Assembly: GCA_018646675.1 (NCBI GenBank)
Contig: JABGUH010000014.1
Span: 62,001-126,000 of the forward strand
Length of the DNA: 64,000 nucleotides
Source of the DNA: Bdellovibrionales bacterium
Lineage (GTDB): Bacteria; Bdellovibrionota; Bacteriovoracia; Bacteriovoracales; Bacteriovoracaceae
Direction of reading: 5' to 3'
Shown: positions 8,164-17,185 of the stretch, one piece after another
How positions within the stretch are numbered: position 1 is the stretch's first letter
Layout of the letters: the number at the start of each line of letters is the position of its first letter
Notes under the pieces: model-generated
What the model was told of the DNA's origin: nothing
The model's database searches: none
The model's input: only the letters and a program-made list of their open reading frames with translations
Made by a program: the position numbers and the translations under genes

Positions 8164-9831
8164 TTATTTGATAATTACTTTATCTATCTTTGAGTTAAAT
8201 AGCTCTTCTGCAAATCCAATTAGTGGGTCGTTGCGAAGTTGATCGACCTGTTGTTGCTGCTTTAGCTGGAGTTGCTGCTTAGAGTTTTCGGCTCTGGAGC
8301 GAAAATTAGTCTCTATCTTTTTCTGCTGGTCGACTAATTGTAGATTAATACGTACTCTGGTTACTGGGAGTTTAAAGAAGGTGGCCAAGTTGTTTTTTAA
8401 GCGTTCCATGACATCTCTATCGTGTAGATAGTCATAGAAAACTTGTTCAGCAGTACCGAATCCCAACTCCACATGTAGCGTGTTGTTGCTAACAACGACC
8501 GGTTGAAGAATATTTCCTTGCTCCAAATTTGAGGCTGAAGCGGGAGAGTGCTTGTTCAAAAAAGATAAAAATTCTTCCCAGCTGCTCTTCTCCCTGGGTT
8601 GTATCTTGTCTGGTATTAAATCTGTTGGTTGAGAGGTTGGTTGCATCACTTGAGTTGGGGCCGGAGGGGGTGGTTCCACAGGCTTTACCGGTGCTATTCT
8701 AGATTTGCGATCTTTTTTTTTTCCGGGATCTACAATGGCGGGAGTAAAGAGTGTGCGCCGGAGTGTAACCTTTTGTAATAGTACCTCTACCACCTTTTCG
8801 GGAGAAAAGGAGTTTTCGGCCCAGCTGAGATCTCGAGCGACAGTTTCGTAGATCCAAAAGAGCTCTGGACGAGTTATGCCTTTCATCGCATCTGGATCAA
8901 CTAGCTTTAAGCGGTGGATCTCATCTTGATTATCAAAATGTTTTATTAGCAGGTAGAGATGATCACTCGTGGTCAAAATAATATTTTTAATTGCAACATT
9001 CTCTTGAATTAGTTGGGAATATAATGATGAGAGCTTTTCAGTGTTACCAGTCAAAATGGCTGTGACTAGCTCTTGAGCCTGGGATACCTTAGCTATTCCC
9101 AGCGCTTGAACCAGGACACTCTCAGTTATCTGGTTGTCATCGGTGTGGCTTAGAACTTGATCAAGCAGAGAGAGAGTGTCTCGCACTGATCCTCGTCCAA
9201 ATGTTGCCAGCTTCTCAATTAAATCAATACTTTCAAAGTGGATCTGCTCCTGATCAGCGATATGTTTAATATGAGCAGTCAGGTCCTTGATGGATGCGTT
9301 GCGAAAATCCAGTCGTTGACAACGGGAGAGAACAGTTCCCAATAGTTTGTTGGGGTCAGTAGTGGCGAAGATAAATATTACGTGCTCAGGTGGCTCCTCT
9401 AAAGTTTTGAGAAGCGCGTTAAAGGCACTGTTGGAGAGCATATGTACTTCATCAATAATGTAAATTTTGTAACGACCAAGTGCTGGCGCCAGTTGAACAT
9501 TTTCCACTAGCTGCCTTATGTTATCAACACTATTATTACTCGCGCCATCTATCTCCAGGACATCCATCGAGTTGCCAGACTCACTATCGATACATGCGGG
9601 GCAGGTTTGACAGGGATTTCCATCAGTTTGTAACTCTTGACAGCGAACTGCTTTTGCAAAAATACGGGCAATTGAGGTCTTACCAATGCCTCTTGTTCCC
9701 GCCAGAATGTAGGCTTGGCCCAATTTTTGACGTAAAATAGCGTTTTGCAAAGATTTTGTAATATGTCCTTGGCCAACAATTTGGTCAAAGTTTTTTGGTC
9801 TCCATTTTCTTGCTAAAACCTGATAGCTCAT
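8164..9831 (-). CDS. dnaX: DNA polymerase III subunits tau/gamma
   Basis: The clamp-loader ATPase of the replicase. Residues 1-220 hold the AAA+ domain: Walker A GTRGIGKTS (44-52), a zinc site with four Cys (about 64-82), Walker B IIDEVHML and the sensor/arginine-finger region SRCQRLDF. Domain III ends near residue 365; then come a lysine-rich linker, a Pro-rich stretch and the tau-specific C-terminal part. Length 555 residues, shorter than the 643 of E. coli tau. Codons 370-373 are GGA AAA AAA AAA, a run of ten A at which slippage would yield a gamma-length product (separate entry). First gene of the ybaB-recR-mglA operon. Confidence 0.96.
   Translation of the reverse strand: MSYQVLARKWRPKNFDQIVGQGHITKSLQNAILRQKLGQAYILAGTRGIGKTSIARIFAKAVRCQELQTDGNPCQTCPACIDSESGNSMDVLEIDGASNNSVDNIRQLVENVQLAPALGRYKIYIIDEVHMLSNSAFNALLKTLEEPPEHVIFIFATTDPNKLLGTVLSRCQRLDFRNASIKDLTAHIKHIADQEQIHFESIDLIEKLATFGRGSVRDTLSLLDQVLSHTDDNQITESVLVQALGIAKVSQAQELVTAILTGNTEKLSSLYSQLIQENVAIKNIILTTSDHLYLLIKHFDNQDEIHRLKLVDPDAMKGITRPELFWIYETVARDLSWAENSFSPEKVVEVLLQKVTLRRTLFTPAIVDPGKKKDRKSRIAPVKPVEPPPPAPTQVMQPTSQPTDLIPDKIQPREKSSWEEFLSFLNKHSPASASNLEQGNILQPVVVSNNTLHVELGFGTAEQVFYDYLHDRDVMERLKNNLATFFKLPVTRVRINLQLVDQQKKIETNFRSRAENSKQQLQLKQQQQVDQLRNDPLIGFAEELFNSKIDKVIIK
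8713..8722 (-). promoter_or_regulatory. A10 slippage site in dnaX (predicted gamma formation)
   Basis: Ten consecutive A on the coding strand follow the end of domain III. With one extra A the frame reads AGA TCG CAA ATC TAG; with one A less it reads ATC GCA AAT CTA GAA TAG. Both frames therefore stop within six codons, giving a protein of about 377 residues, close to a gamma subunit with domains I-III. Thermus dnaX makes gamma by slippage on an A9 run, so the design is known. Confidence 0.55.
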
Positions 9832-9940
9832 TTCTTGATGGCCTTGAATAGATTGGCATGTTCCTAAAGCCGAATTTATAGCTCCAGAGTGTCAGCAAGC
9901 ATACTGCAGGATATTGGTGGAGTAAAGATCAATAGAGGTA

Positions 9941-10044
9941 AAAAGCGGCCAGGCTGCACAGCACAGCAAAGCAAAAGTTACCGTTGCTTCGTTCCCGACC
10001 TGGCGGAGTTCGCTCTCACCATCACTTGCAGACAGCCTGACCGG
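9941..10044 (-). ncRNA. ffs: Signal recognition particle RNA, small bacterial type
   Basis: On the minus strand the conserved apical domain CGCCAGGTCGGGAACGAAGC is followed by AACGGTAA, the SRP RNA hallmark that binds Ffh. The ends pair (GGTCAGGCTG at the 5' side with CAGCCTGGCC at the 3' side) and the transcript finishes in TTTTT at 9944-9940, giving about 100 nt. It lies upstream of dnaX in the same direction, as in several other bacteria. A protein frame across this region (9892-10119) is an artefact. Confidence 0.93.
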
Positions 10045-10048
10045 GGCC

Positions 10049-10078
10049 ATAATAGGGTATAGTTGTCTTGATATGCAA
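10049..10078 (-). promoter_or_regulatory. Promoter of the SRP RNA gene
   Basis: Minus-strand TTGCAT (10078-10073), an 18-bp spacer and TATTAT (10054-10049). A start six to seven bases downstream falls at about 10042, the expected 5' end of the SRP RNA. Confidence 0.65.
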
Positions 10079-10188
10079 CATATTTGTAACTCTACGACCT
10101 TTTTATTTTGGCCAACCAACTTATTAATTGCTATCCATTTAGATCCTTTTAGTTTTACTAATATAATCGATGGATGGAGATTTTTTTA

Positions 10189-10782
10189 ATGGATTCTGCT
10201 CATGAACGTAATGTTACGCTGTCTGAAAGAACGATTGCTTCAAATTTGGCTCATAATATAATCAATCTGCGTAATTCAAGGGGTTTAACCCAACAAAAAC
10301 TGGCGAAGGTGGCAAGTATTCCTCGCTCAACGATCACCCATTTTGAGTCGGGGAGTGGTAATCCATCGCTGAGTAATCTCATTAAGTTGGCCACGGCCCT
10401 AGAGGTTCAAGTTGAGGAGCTGCTATCCCCTGTCGTTCCAACTGTAACTATGATTAAAAGCTTTGAGCTGCCACATAAAGATAAGAATGGTTGTTTGGTC
10501 TACAATCTCCTCCCTTCCCCCCTGAGAGGGTTAGGGTTGGAGAAGATGGAGTTTGAACCAGATCATGGGTTCACAGGAGTGCCACATCTCAAGGGAACTA
10601 CAGAGTACTTTGCATGTGTGAAGGGAAAGACTCAGGTGGTAGTGTGTGAAGAGACTTTTGTTTTGTCTCAGGGGGACGTTTTAATTTTTTCTGGAGATGA
10701 TAATCACTCTTATAAGAATGTAGGTAACACCAAAGCAATTGCGATTAGTGTCCTAGTGCATCAAAGGATTAATGAGGAGTAG
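10189..10782 (+). CDS. XRE-family regulator with cupin domain
   Basis: 197 residues. Residues about 13-68 are an Xre helix-turn-helix (NIINLRNSRGLTQQKLAKVA then PRSTITHFESGSGNPS), and residues about 105-190 form a cupin barrel (HLKGTTEYFACVKGKTQVVV, then LSQGDVLIFSGDDNHSY). This layout is typical of small-molecule-responsive transcription factors. The ATG at 10189 is chosen because GGATGGAG lies 9 bp ahead of it; an upstream in-frame codon lacks a site. It is a single gene between the SRP RNA and rplM; its ligand and targets are unknown. Confidence 0.88.
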   Translation: MDSAHERNVTLSERTIASNLAHNIINLRNSRGLTQQKLAKVASIPRSTITHFESGSGNPSLSNLIKLATALEVQVEELLSPVVPTVTMIKSFELPHKDKNGCLVYNLLPSPLRGLGLEKMEFEPDHGFTGVPHLKGTTEYFACVKGKTQVVVCEETFVLSQGDVLIFSGDDNHSYKNVGNTKAIAISVLVHQRINEE

Positions 10783-10847
10783 GGGAAGAGGTAGAAAAGA
10801 TCGCCCGTGACGCCGTGTGGCACAGTGGGCGTAATTACACTTAGTTC

Positions 10848-10876
10848 TTGACGACATAGAATCCTACCTATATAAG
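10848..10876 (+). promoter_or_regulatory. Promoter of rplM-rpsI
   Basis: TTGACG (10848-10853), a 17-bp spacer and TATAAG (10871-10876), about 75 bp before the rplM start codon. A GC-rich imperfect hairpin (CGCCC...GGGCG, about 10802-10831) lies between the XRE-cupin stop and this promoter, without a U-tract. Confidence 0.6.
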
Positions 10877-10958
10877 ATGTCGGATTACCATCATTTTATC
10901 AGGAATATTTTCTGTTTATTTTGGTAACTGATTTGAATTACTGAAAAGAGAGTTGACC

Positions 10959-11396
10959 ATGTTTGTGCAAAAATCATACACGTTAAAGCCGGCTGATGCC
11001 AATAAACGCTGGTTATTAATTGATGCCACCGATAAGATCGTTGGGCGTTTGGCCACCGAGATTGCAGACTTATTGCGTGGAAAGAATAATCCTCAATACA
11101 CACCCAATACTGACTCTGGTGATCATGTGGTGGTGATTAATGCTGAGAAAGTTAAGCTCACCGGTAATAAGTGGAGCGATAAAAAATATTATCGACACAC
11201 TGGCCACATTGGCGGTTTGAAGGTTCGAACTGCTGAAGAGCAGTTAGAAAAAAATCCAGAACAGATTTTAATGAAAGCTGTAAAGGGAATGTTACCTAAC
11301 AACTCCCTGGGAAGAAAGCAGCTAACCAAGTTTAGGGTCTTTGTTGGTGAGAAGCATGAACATGAAGCCCAAGCACCCGAGGTCTACGAGTTTTAA
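10959..11396 (+). CDS. rplM: 50S ribosomal protein L13
   Basis: 145 residues against about 142 in the family, with the characteristic WLLIDATDKIVGRLATEIADLLRG at the start reading (shown in parts: WLLIDATDK, GRLATEIA) and KAVKGMLPNNSLGR near residue 110. The ATG at 10959 (MFVQKSYTLKPA) follows GAGAG; an in-frame TTG two codons earlier is not needed. It is followed after 39 bp by rpsI, the standard ribosomal pair. Confidence 0.97.
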   Translation: MFVQKSYTLKPADANKRWLLIDATDKIVGRLATEIADLLRGKNNPQYTPNTDSGDHVVVINAEKVKLTGNKWSDKKYYRHTGHIGGLKVRTAEEQLEKNPEQILMKAVKGMLPNNSLGRKQLTKFRVFVGEKHEHEAQAPEVYEF

Positions 11397-11435
11397 TTAT
11401 TTGAATTTAGATTTAGCTTAAGAGAGGAAGCCATC

Positions 11436-11837
11436 ATGGTTAAAGAGAAGAGTTACGATGTTCACACAATTGGTCGAAGAAAGAGTTCAGTCGCCCGAGT
11501 TTATATGTTATCGGGTACGGGTAAGATTGTAGTTAACAAGCGTGATATCAAGGACTACTTCTCTAAAGCAACTAGCCGCTATATTGTTAACCAACCTTTG
11601 AATCTGCTAAAGGTAAGTGATAAGTATGATGTGGTCGTCAACGTTATTGGCGGCGGAATTACTGGTCAAGCTGGTGCAATACGCTTAGGACTTTCTCGTG
11701 CTCTGGTTAAGCTTGATCCCACCATTAGGGGTGAGTTGAAGGCAGCCGGTTTTCTTACTCGTGATTCACGTAAGGTGGAGCGTAAGAAGTATGGCCTGCA
11801 TGGTGCCAGAAGAAGCTGTCAGTTTTCCAAAAGATAG
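11436..11837 (+). CDS. rpsI: 30S ribosomal protein S9
   Basis: 133 residues. [13 protein letters not shown] at the start, [19 protein letters not shown] in the middle and the basic C-terminal tail ending in QFSKR, which reaches the P-site tRNA in the ribosome, are all as in the family. AGAGAGGAAG precedes the ATG. Second gene of the rplM operon. Confidence 0.97.
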   Translation: MVKEKSYDVHTIGRRKSSVARVYMLSGTGKIVVNKRDIKDYFSKATSRYIVNQPLNLLKVSDKYDVVVNVIGGGITGQAGAIRLGLSRALVKLDPTIRGELKAAGFLTRDSRKVERKKYGLHGARRSCQFSKR

Positions 11838-11889
11838 TTTTTCTTCTTCATATATCCAGATAATTTTTTTTATCCCCAATTGTTTGCGG

Positions 11890-11913
11890 AAAACAGTGGT
11901 AAGTGACTGTTTT
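11890..11913 (+). terminator. Probable terminator after rpsI
   Basis: AAAACAGT (11890-11897) and ACTGTTTT (11906-11913) form a perfect 8-bp stem with an 8-base loop. The stem itself ends in four T and no longer U-tract follows, so it is a weak terminator. Confidence 0.45.
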
Positions 11914-12067
11914 AATGTGAATATATCGTAACTGTATTATGGTCATTCTGACTATAATACTCAAGTTCTGCTCAATATAACCGACTAATAAACTATAATA
12001 ATATGGGTGGGGTTTATCTTCCCATGAAATTTATTAGGGTTAGTTCCTAATATTTGGAGTTTTGAGC

Positions 12068-12838
12068 ATGATGGAATTACGGCAAATAGGTAGTCACATC
12101 GGCATGGTAGTTAGATTGCTATGCATTGGGGTGCTTGCTTTAACTATTTCAAAAGCTACTCTGGCCACAACATACATCTACTTGCCACTTGAAAAGCAGT
12201 TGAAAGAGAGTGATGGAGTTATCCATGGCCGTTTTATTGGCAAGGATTACAAGCGTAATAGTCGGGGCGAAGTAATTACTACCGCCAAATTTGAATTGAT
12301 CGATTTTGCAGGCATAGATCGTACTCGTGCAATGAACCCCAACTCTTTTGCAGTTAATTATCCTGGTGGAAGGTGGCAAGGAGTGACTTATCAAGTGCAT
12401 GGCACCCCTCGCTTTGAATCTGGCGAGGAGGTGGTACTACTGGTAAGGGAGATGAGTGATGGTTTTATGCTAACTAATCTAGGAATGGCAAAATATCAGC
12501 TTCGATCACAAGATTATCGAATATATCTTAAGTCTGCTCTCTTTCCTAACCATCCCAAGCTTTCTAAAATTTGGTTCGATCGTTTCAAACAAATGGTAAT
12601 TGATAGATTTGGCGAACCAATGAGCCCACCCAATCTTGATAAGGTGGTAGATCAGATAGACAGGTCTAATGGTGGAGGAGGGATGACGTTGGCCAATCAT
12701 GGAGGAAGGAAACCTGCAAGTACTCCTGCTGAATCACTGGGGGGCCAGGCCAGAGGCCAGAGTATAAATGTTCTTTGGTTAATTTTGATTTTAGCAGTAC
12801 TTGGTGGTGGTGCAACAATTTTAGTCAATCGTAAATAA
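12068..12838 (+). CDS. Exported membrane-anchored hypothetical protein, matrixin neighbour
   Basis: 256 residues. A signal peptide (to about residue 34, ATLA|TTY) is followed by a beta-rich domain (LKESDGVIHGRFIGK...EEVVLLVREM) of a kind I associate with proteins encoded next to matrixin-type proteases in Bdellovibrio-like genomes, a Gly/Ser-rich linker and a C-terminal transmembrane helix (VLWLILILAVLGGGATI) before a short basic tail. It would therefore sit in a membrane with its domain outside the cytoplasm. GGAG 8 bp before the ATG at 12068 sets the start. It is 26 bp before the protease gene, so the two are co-transcribed and may act together. Confidence 0.65.
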   Translation: MMELRQIGSHIGMVVRLLCIGVLALTISKATLATTYIYLPLEKQLKESDGVIHGRFIGKDYKRNSRGEVITTAKFELIDFAGIDRTRAMNPNSFAVNYPGGRWQGVTYQVHGTPRFESGEEVVLLVREMSDGFMLTNLGMAKYQLRSQDYRIYLKSALFPNHPKLSKIWFDRFKQMVIDRFGEPMSPPNLDKVVDQIDRSNGGGGMTLANHGGRKPASTPAESLGGQARGQSINVLWLILILAVLGGGATILVNRK

Positions 12839-12864
12839 TATATTTTGAAAGGGATTTGACAAAG

Positions 12865-14682
12865 ATGTTTTTTAATTTCAATAAAAAACGGGCCAGAGAG
12901 GTAGTAGTAGCTTTTTTTCTCTGCCTACTTTTGGGCCCAGATGGAGTCGCCTTTGTTCGCACTAGAGCAGATGTTGGCACTAAAATTTCCTGGCCAAGCT
13001 GGCAGACAACTATTCCGTTAATAATCTATCTGGATGGGTATCATGGTTTAGATTCATCTAGTTTACAAAGCTCCCTCGTCGCAGCCGCAAGTCAGTGGTC
13101 TAATGATAACCATACTCAGAGTTTATCCCTTTATCTGGGTAGTAATCGCAATGACGCTAGAATTGAGCAGAGTGATCTATTGTTTACAACTAATATGAAC
13201 TACTTTGGAGGCTCCGGGGTATTGGCGGTCACTCAGGTCGCATATGAGGGCCATAATGGAGAGATTGTTGCAGCCGATATCTTTATTAATGATAACCTGA
13301 GCTTTAAACTGGGGGAGACACCCGATGATGGCAGGTATAATTTAGAAAGCGTTATTACTCATGAGATGGGACATATGATGGGACTGGGGCATGGTCAAGT
13401 CCGCTCTTCTACCATGTACTACCAGCTTTTTTCTGGCCAGGATACTTTGCACTCAGATGATTATGTCGGGATGGCCAACGGATATGCCAGTGGTACCGGC
13501 AACTCCTTGGGTATGATTTCTGGAAAGGTGATAGGTGGAGATAGTCTAATTGGGATTTTTGGAACTCATATACAGGTGATCTCTGGCCACAGTGGTCAGG
13601 TTATAGGTGGCGTGTTCTCAGATGAAGACGGGTCATTTTTAATTAAAGGCTTACCCTTAAATGATACATACTATCTTTATCTCTCTCCGATTGGGCTACT
13701 TGACTCCCTGCCAAGATATTACTCCTCTCGGCGGATGAATTTCTGCTCTGGTGACTCTGACTATCGCGGAGCCTTTTACGAAAGTTGCAGCGTCTCACGC
13801 ACGGGTCACCCGCAAGGGATACGGATTGATAGTAGCAATCGCCATGTTTCAATTGCAAATATTACTATCGGGTGTGACTTAAAAGTTCCGGCGGATCTTC
13901 TTAGTAATCGGGATGAATCTGCTATCTATACTGGATTAGATCTAACTGCCAGTACTCTCAGTCAGGTTGGAGATAGCATCACAGGATATTTTTCTAATGC
14001 CAGCCAATATGATCAAGTTAATGTTGACCTTAGTGGATACTCTATTCCGGACAGCAGTTACTACCTCGAAGTTAAGGCAGTTGCTCCCTCTCTTTTTTCT
14101 CGTAAGGTGGTAAACCTATCGGTTATTAGTGGTGTCTTTGACCAGTTGGTATTAGAAGATGATTTGGCAATTGGATATCTAAATTTGGATTCAGCCACTC
14201 CTAGCAACAATATATTTACCATCAAGGTTGCTTCTAGTAATACAACTCCAGTGCCTAGTGATATATATATTGGACTAGAGGATGATTATATATTTTACCA
14301 ATTAATTGTTTCAGTCGTCACAAAGGTTGGAGCAGAGTATGTGCCATACTCATTTAGAGATTATGGCGTAGCAAATGAAAATAGTGGCTGTCCTCAAGCT
14401 CAAATTGCGTATAGTGTTGATGGGATTGTATCAAGTCAACCTACGGCTAGAGCTCCTGCTGCTCAAGAATCAAATAGTAGCGGATTGTTGGGGTTGAGTT
14501 GCGGCACTGTAACATCGGATAATGATCTAACTCCACCAGGAAGTGGGCCGCTAAGTTTTATGATTGGATTTGCCTTCCCACTATTAGCACTGGCACTTTT
14601 TTGGAGGTTACGTCAAAGCTTGGGGCTATCACTTCGTCAGCCGGCAGCAAGTGTTACTTTATCTGGGGGGCGGCGTACTTAG
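12865..14682 (+). CDS. Matrixin-like (M10) zinc metalloprotease
   Basis: 605 residues. Signal peptide to about residue 30. The catalytic zinc motif HEMGHMMGLGH occupies residues 166-176 (zinc ligands His166, His170, His176; base Glu167), followed by the Met-turn SSTMYYQ. After the protease domain (about 35-215) comes a carboxypeptidase-regulatory-like beta domain (about 220-290) and a long beta-rich region. The end, about 570-590 (LSFMIGFAFPLLALALFWRL), is a transmembrane helix with an Arg-rich tail, which resembles a C-terminal sorting or anchoring signal. The ATG at 12865 follows AAAGGGA. An outer-surface or periplasmic protease is likely; its target is unknown. Confidence 0.85.
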   Translation: MFFNFNKKRAREVVVAFFLCLLLGPDGVAFVRTRADVGTKISWPSWQTTIPLIIYLDGYHGLDSSSLQSSLVAAASQWSNDNHTQSLSLYLGSNRNDARIEQSDLLFTTNMNYFGGSGVLAVTQVAYEGHNGEIVAADIFINDNLSFKLGETPDDGRYNLESVITHEMGHMMGLGHGQVRSSTMYYQLFSGQDTLHSDDYVGMANGYASGTGNSLGMISGKVIGGDSLIGIFGTHIQVISGHSGQVIGGVFSDEDGSFLIKGLPLNDTYYLYLSPIGLLDSLPRYYSSRRMNFCSGDSDYRGAFYESCSVSRTGHPQGIRIDSSNRHVSIANITIGCDLKVPADLLSNRDESAIYTGLDLTASTLSQVGDSITGYFSNASQYDQVNVDLSGYSIPDSSYYLEVKAVAPSLFSRKVVNLSVISGVFDQLVLEDDLAIGYLNLDSATPSNNIFTIKVASSNTTPVPSDIYIGLEDDYIFYQLIVSVVTKVGAEYVPYSFRDYGVANENSGCPQAQIAYSVDGIVSSQPTARAPAAQESNSSGLLGLSCGTVTSDNDLTPPGSGPLSFMIGFAFPLLALALFWRLRQSLGLSLRQPAASVTLSGGRRT

Positions 14683-15698
14683 CGCAGATAGTCTAATAGG
14701 GATTGATTTAAAGTTGTTTTACCAGCCTGATAGGCGGTTTTTAGAATTAGTTGCTGCTTTTGTAGGTCGGAGAAGAGCTCGGCAACATCTGCATCCAACA
14801 GCTTACTTTTTCTTGCCGCATTGTTAACGTCTTGTGATTCAAGACTGCGGGTACTATTTTCAACTGCATTGATGATTGAACCCACCTTAGTTCTTAAGGT
14901 AATTAAACGTGAGATGGTTTTATCAACTGAGACTAGCAAGCCCTGAATTGTACTCGAATCATTATTCTCCAGTGCCGCTACCAGAGAGTCTAATTGCGAC
15001 AGCATATTGTCCCGTTTTTCAAATTGAGCAGCCTTATCAATGGAGGCTAGATCTCTTGAAGGATCGCGTGTAATTTCAGGACTGGTTTCATTTTTCTTGG
15101 CTGGATGATTAATTTCAATCGGCGATGGCGAATTTTTCTTTTGGGACGAGTTACCTCCGACAAAGACTTCATGTCCATTTAGATTAATTGGAACAAAGAA
15201 CCCCTTGGAAATTTCAAGATTGATTTTGCCGGTATCACCCTGATAATTTTGGTTACTGTCAAAAGGTGGAGTTAACGTTTTTAGTCCAGAGAATATTCGT
15301 CGATGACCAATTTGACGATTGGAAATAGCAAGTGCTTGATTCTTGAGCTGAATCATCTCGTTGGAAACATTTTTCCTGCTTTGTGCATCGTAGAGATCAG
15401 ATGCCTGAGCTACTGCTAACTCCTTTGCCTTAACCATCAGATCGGTTAAATCCTGTAGCGCATACTCAGTAGTAGAGAGCTGTAGTTTGGCAAACTCAGC
15501 ATTTCTCAAGTAGTGAGCATTGTTTGTCTTTATTGCATCCAAGGTTAATACTTCAATATTGTTGACAGGATTATCCGATGGGCGAGTAATATTCTTTAGG
15601 GATGCCCCCTTCAGCTGTAGGTTTTGTAGACGCTCTTTAACCTTGTTAATTGAGAAATTAACTGAAGCTAAAGATCCATTATCTGATACCCTGGTCAT
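14679..15698 (-). CDS. flgL: Flagellar hook-filament junction protein FlgL
   Basis: 339 residues. The N-terminal helix region (MTRVSDNGSLASVNFSINKV, then LQNLQLKGASLKNITRPSDN) and the C-terminal coiled region (DVNNAARKSKLLDADVAELF) are the flagellin-like parts that pack in the axial structure; the centre is variable. FlgL joins the hook (through FlgK) to the filament and is exported by the flagellar type III system. It is the last gene of the flagellar operon, 9 bp after flgK, and its end overlaps the convergent protease gene by 4 bp. Confidence 0.93.
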   Translation of the reverse strand: MTRVSDNGSLASVNFSINKVKERLQNLQLKGASLKNITRPSDNPVNNIEVLTLDAIKTNNAHYLRNAEFAKLQLSTTEYALQDLTDLMVKAKELAVAQASDLYDAQSRKNVSNEMIQLKNQALAISNRQIGHRRIFSGLKTLTPPFDSNQNYQGDTGKINLEISKGFFVPINLNGHEVFVGGNSSQKKNSPSPIEINHPAKKNETSPEITRDPSRDLASIDKAAQFEKRDNMLSQLDSLVAALENNDSSTIQGLLVSVDKTISRLITLRTKVGSIINAVENSTRSLESQDVNNAARKSKLLDADVAELFSDLQKQQLILKTAYQAGKTTLNQSLLDYLR

Positions 15699-15707
15699 CC
15701 ATGTATC

Positions 15708-17168
15708 CTATCGTTTTAATGATAATATTGTGTCAAACATATCATTGGCCGTTTTAATTACTTTAGCGGATGCTTGATATGCCTGCTGGTAACGCATCAT
15801 GTTTGCAGTCTCTTCATCTAGTGAGACACCAGAATTTTTCTCTCGTAACGATTGAATTTGTGTTAAAATTCCCTCGGACTGTTCTCGGTCAAGCCCTGCC
15901 TTTTTAGCATCAAGACCAATCTTCCCAATAGATTGTAAGTATTTCTCCTCAAGGGTGGTAGTGCCATCATCAAGTATCTTCTCATATTGCAATTTGGAGA
16001 TGGCAATTGCAACGCGGTTGTCACCTGGCTTATTGGGTTCAAGTGAGGTGGTAATATTTCGTAGATCTTCTTTGATAATTTCGTTTAGGTCGATCTTTAA
16101 TGAGGCATCAACACGGGTAGTTGGTTCGTTGAAAAAGTTTATTCCAGTAATTTGTCGGTGGTCACTTTTAATCGGCATTCCACTTTCATCTAAGGGGACG
16201 GGGCGACTGACATACCCACGTCTATGGACCGCATTTATGCTTTTGCTAAAGTCATAAGCAATATTATCCAAATTTGATTTTAGCTGCTTGATATCACTAT
16301 TGCGTACCTTGATAATCGCCCCCAGTGATCCTCCTTTGAATTTTTCAGTAATGACTGAGGCGGGACGGTTTTTAAGGCGTATCTCCACCGAGTTGGCGGT
16401 TTCGCTACTAGAGTCATCTTTATTGGTTCTGGAGACCGCTAGCTCTTGGTAAAGTCCACCAGTTACCAGTGTTCCAAGACCTATCACTTGTACGTTATAG
16501 TGTCCTTGGTCATCAGTGTAGGTTGAAATTGCCATTGAGCTTGCTAAGGAGCGTAAAGCGATATCCCGTTGATCTCTAAGGTCACCAGTCTCACCGCCAG
16601 TCACTTCAAGATTGGCAATTTTTTTATTTAATTCAGTGATATTTTTTAGATTAAAATTGATATCCAAAACAGATGATCTGATCTTATCGTCAATTGAGGA
16701 GGCAACGTTTTGTAGTGATTCGTTGATACGGTGGAAATCTTTTACCACCATTTGGGCATTGTCTCTAACAACAGAGCGGATAGTCTCATTTTCCGGTTGG
16801 TTGGCAAGGTCTCTAAATGAGTTGTAAAAATTAGTTAATATTTTACTCATTCCCTCATGATCAATTTCATTGAAAATATTTTCGACCTCTTCCAGTTTGG
16901 ATGATCGTTCATCGAGAAAGTTAAATTTTGATAGTGACTGCTCTAATCTTTTTGCAATTAGTTCATCACTCATCCTTTTAATCTGAGTAACGCGAACTCC
17001 GGAGCCTTCAATCAAGCCACCGCGCATAATCGGTATACGGCTTTGTTGAACAGTGGTCTGACGCGAATACCCTTCGGTATTAGCGTTGGCCATATTATGT
17101 CCAGTCGTCTCGATAGACTTTCTGGAGGCAAATAAGCCAGATTTACCAATTGTTAGTAGATCACCCAA
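15708..17168 (-). CDS. flgK: Flagellar hook-associated protein FlgK
   Basis: 486 residues. The N-terminus MGDLLTIGKSGLFASRKSIE with HNMANANTEGYSRQ is the rod/hook/HAP signature, and the C-terminus has VSLDEETANMMRYQQAYQAS, typical of FlgK. The start is a TTG at 17168, chosen because the family begins exactly there and GGAGAG lies 5 bp ahead; no ATG is available. FlgK caps the hook and, with FlgL, forms the junction to the filament. It follows flgN, whose product is expected to be its export chaperone. Confidence 0.95.
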   Translation of the reverse strand: MGDLLTIGKSGLFASRKSIETTGHNMANANTEGYSRQTTVQQSRIPIMRGGLIEGSGVRVTQIKRMSDELIAKRLEQSLSKFNFLDERSSKLEEVENIFNEIDHEGMSKILTNFYNSFRDLANQPENETIRSVVRDNAQMVVKDFHRINESLQNVASSIDDKIRSSVLDINFNLKNITELNKKIANLEVTGGETGDLRDQRDIALRSLASSMAISTYTDDQGHYNVQVIGLGTLVTGGLYQELAVSRTNKDDSSSETANSVEIRLKNRPASVITEKFKGGSLGAIIKVRNSDIKQLKSNLDNIAYDFSKSINAVHRRGYVSRPVPLDESGMPIKSDHRQITGINFFNEPTTRVDASLKIDLNEIIKEDLRNITTSLEPNKPGDNRVAIAISKLQYEKILDDGTTTLEEKYLQSIGKIGLDAKKAGLDREQSEGILTQIQSLREKNSGVSLDEETANMMRYQQAYQASAKVIKTANDMFDTILSLKR

Positions 17169-17185
17169 ATACTCTCTCCCGACAC

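Noticed and set aside
9892..10119. A 75-codon minus-strand frame
   Set aside because: It lies across the SRP RNA gene, whose conserved apical loop and paired ends are unmistakable.
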